NCBI GenBank assembly: GCA_031177735.1
Contig: JAPSKJ010000014.1
Coordinates: 1 to 14,839 of the forward strand
Length of the DNA: 14,839 nucleotides
Reading direction: 5' to 3'
DNA from: Nocardioides sp.
GTDB taxonomy: Bacteria; Actinomycetota; Actinomycetes; Propionibacteriales; Nocardioidaceae
Below the pieces are notes generated by a model that was given only the letters and a program-made list of their open reading frames with translations, ran no database searches and had not been told where the DNA came from. The translations under genes and the position numbers were made by a program. Positions 13,661 to 14,839 of this stretch are shown piece by piece (position 1 is the stretch's first letter; every line of letters starts with the position of its first letter).

Positions 13661-14350
13661 GTGGCTGCTGTCACCCATCCCGCCCAGCCACCGCGGCGCG
13701 GCGGCGTGCGGCTGAGCTCGTGGTGGGGCAGGGCGTGGGTGCGGGCGGTGGAGGAGTCGGCGTACACGCAGGCGGACCTGACCGCCGGGCGGTCGATCGC
13801 GCGCAGCGGACGCGTCGGCGGGATCATCATCGACGCGGGCAGCTTCGCGGCGGCGGTGGAGGACCCGCGGGGCCTGTGGACCGTCTCCGGCAAGGTGCCG
13901 GTGCTCGACACGGACGGCCGGGCCGCCTTCGTCGAGGCCGTTGCGGCCACACCTGGCCGTGTCGCCGCGCTGCTGGACCGCGACCTGCCGCACGACCTGG
14001 TCGAGCACGCCGAGGAGGGCGGTGTCGAGCTGCTGCCCTACGGCGGCGAGCTCGCCTGTGTCTGCACCTGCGACGGCTGGCTGGACCCCTGCCGGCACGC
14101 CCTCGCAGTGCTGGTCCAGCTCGGCTGGCTCATCGATGCCGACCCGCTGGTGCTCCTCGCTCTGCGCGGGCTGGGTCGCGACGAGCTGCTCGCCGCGCTG
14201 CACCGCCACGGTCCGGGCGACCCTGTGCCGCTGGCCCACCCGTCCGGCTCGGATCCGGACGATGGTGATCTCGACGTCGCCTACGACGCTGCGGTGCGCG
14301 CCCGGCGGATGTTGGACGAGCTGGCTGATCCCGCGGCTACTGCCACGTGA
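13661..14350 (+). CDS. SWIM zinc-finger protein, partner of the SNF2 ATPase
   Basis: A 229-residue protein with an intact SWIM motif CxCx6CxH: C135, C137, C144 and H146 in CTCDGWLDPCRH, followed by the usual hydrophobic helix ALAVLVQLGWL. The N-terminal RLSSWWGRAWVRAVEE and GRSIARSGRVGGIIID segments are typical of bacterial SWIM proteins encoded beside SNF2 ATPases. SWIM domains chelate zinc and are thought to bind DNA or protein. The GTG start is two bases after the SNF2 stop with GAGG upstream, so the pair is co-transcribed and probably forms a complex; the complex is inference. The C-terminal ~50 residues are acidic and probably flexible. The 3' end overlaps the convergent unknown gene by 14 bp. 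Confidence 0.9.
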   Translation: MAAVTHPAQPPRRGGVRLSSWWGRAWVRAVEESAYTQADLTAGRSIARSGRVGGIIIDAGSFAAAVEDPRGLWTVSGKVPVLDTDGRAAFVEAVAATPGRVAALLDRDLPHDLVEHAEEGGVELLPYGGELACVCTCDGWLDPCRHALAVLVQLGWLIDADPLVLLALRGLGRDELLAALHRHGPGDPVPLAHPSGSDPDDGDLDVAYDAAVRARRMLDELADPAATAT

Positions 14351-14839
14351 TCTGGCCGGCGTCCGCCGACTCGTAGGTGTCGTCGTTGTCGAACATCACC
14401 GTGTCCGGCGGCGGGGCGCCCTGCTCCGCCGTGTAGGTCGCACACGACTCGATGATCGCGCCCGGTGCTGCGTCGACCGGGAAGAGCACCTCCTGGCAGG
14501 ACGCGAACGGCTCGAAGATCGAGAGGTGGTCGAGCGGAGTGCCACCCGCCCACACCGAGAGGTATTCCAGCGCCGTGACGCTGTTGGGCGACCGGCCGTC
14601 CACGTGCTCCACCGTGAAGCGGACGTAGTAGGGCACACGTCCCTCCGCGTCCTCGTAGCCGGTCGCCGCGAGCTGGGCCGGATCACCCGCCTCGATCCCG
14701 GTCACGGTCAGGCGCATGGTCCCGGCGCCGTCGGCACGGGTCACCGTCGCTGTCTCACCGAAGTCGAGGGTGCTGCCCGGTGCGGTCAGCCCGTCCGCCG
14801 TCGCGGACCCGGTCGCGGACCCGGTCGCGGACCCGGTCG
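14337..14839 (-). CDS. Unrecognised, probably exported protein (5' partial)
   Basis: Only the C-terminal 167 residues are present; the frame stays open to the window edge, so the start and any signal peptide are missing. The visible part begins with three TGSA repeats, then a beta-rich domain: GSTLDFGETATVTRADGAG, an LTVTGIEAGDP strand, VPYYVRFTVEHVDG, and ALEYLSVWAGGTP. This pattern (a setup strand, LTV-type strand, then a conserved YVRFTVE strand) recalls the DUF4352-like immunoglobulin-fold domains of actinobacterial lipoproteins, but that is a visual resemblance only. Two cysteines (SCQEVLFP and SCATYTAE) may form a disulfide, fitting an extracytoplasmic location. The end is acidic (FDNDDTYESADAG). 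The ATG at 14744 is possible as a start but would leave the coherent upstream codons unexplained. Function unknown. Convergent with the SWIM gene. Confidence 0.72.
   Translation of the reverse strand, partial: TGSATGSATGSATADGLTAPGSTLDFGETATVTRADGAGTMRLTVTGIEAGDPAQLAATGYEDAEGRVPYYVRFTVEHVDGRSPNSVTALEYLSVWAGGTPLDHLSIFEPFASCQEVLFPVDAAPGAIIESCATYTAEQGAPPPDTVMFDNDDTYESADAGQITWQ
14801..14839. repeat. 12-bp tandem repeat at window edge
   Basis: Three perfect copies of TCGCGGACCCGG plus the first three bases of a fourth, running into the window end. It is in frame with the minus-strand partial gene and encodes TGSA units, a likely flexible linker. The total copy number is not visible. Confidence 0.9.

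Noticed and set aside
6327..14350. Defence island (DISARM, BREX or similar) based on SNF2 plus RecQ helicases
   Set aside because: No methyltransferase, nuclease, DUF1998 protein, PLD protein or phage/mobile gene is present, and the genes between are an exporter and a peroxidase. The GC content and codon use look uniform with the rest of the window.
14801..14839. CRISPR-like array
   Set aside because: The 12-bp units are contiguous with no spacers and are in frame within a coding region.

Overview
The window reads as chromosomal DNA of a high-GC actinobacterium. Codon third positions are almost all G or C, GTG starts are frequent, the polyphosphate glucokinase and Zmp1-like M13 peptidase are typical of the phylum, and several genes start directly downstream of a TANNNT -10 box. 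The protein set and promoter style suggest Nocardioides or another Propionibacteriales genus, but this is a judgement from gene content, not a database match.

Layout. 2-1323 (+): end of an operon for a nitrate/sulfonate/taurine-type ABC importer (permease fragment plus complete ATPase). 1320-2063 (-): ROK-family polyphosphate glucokinase, convergent with the importer; the two stop codons share one CTAG. 2178-2852 (+): TetR-type regulator, divergent from the glucokinase. 2930-4210 (+): secreted lipoprotein with a C-terminal M15 peptidoglycan peptidase domain. 4239-6194 (+): M13 (Zmp1/PepO-like) zinc metallopeptidase. 6327-8432 (+): RecQ-family helicase with a C-terminal phosphoribosyltransferase domain. 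8527-10125 (-): 14-TM DHA2-type MFS exporter. 10259-10747 (-): glutathione-peroxidase-type thiol peroxidase. 10851-13658 (+) and 13661-14350 (+): SNF2-type ATPase followed after two bases by a SWIM zinc-finger protein, clearly one operon. 14337-14839 (-): C-terminal part of an unrecognised, probably exported protein with a TGSA repeat, running off the window. No intergenic gap exceeds about 135 bp. No tRNA, rRNA, insertion sequence, phage gene or CRISPR array was seen.

The genes mostly look like independent housekeeping and accessory units rather than one pathway. The functional partnerships I can support are permease plus ATPase and SNF2 plus SWIM. Two different DNA-dependent helicases/translocases with accessory domains (RecQ-PRTase and SNF2/SWIM) lie about 2.4 kb apart, but nothing visible links them.

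The most consistent hidden signal is transcriptional. Nearly every gene that heads a transcript has a TANNNT hexamer ending 6-8 nt before its start codon (leaderless mRNA), while internal operon genes carry Shine-Dalgarno sequences. The M15 lipoprotein is the exception, with a short leader and a strong SD. Several start codons were chosen on this basis. Other points to check are the MacB/FtsX-like N-terminal region of the M15 lipoprotein, the three-arm alternative hairpin downstream of the M13 gene, and the RecQ-PRTase architecture. I found no convincing evidence for an undescribed multi-gene system.
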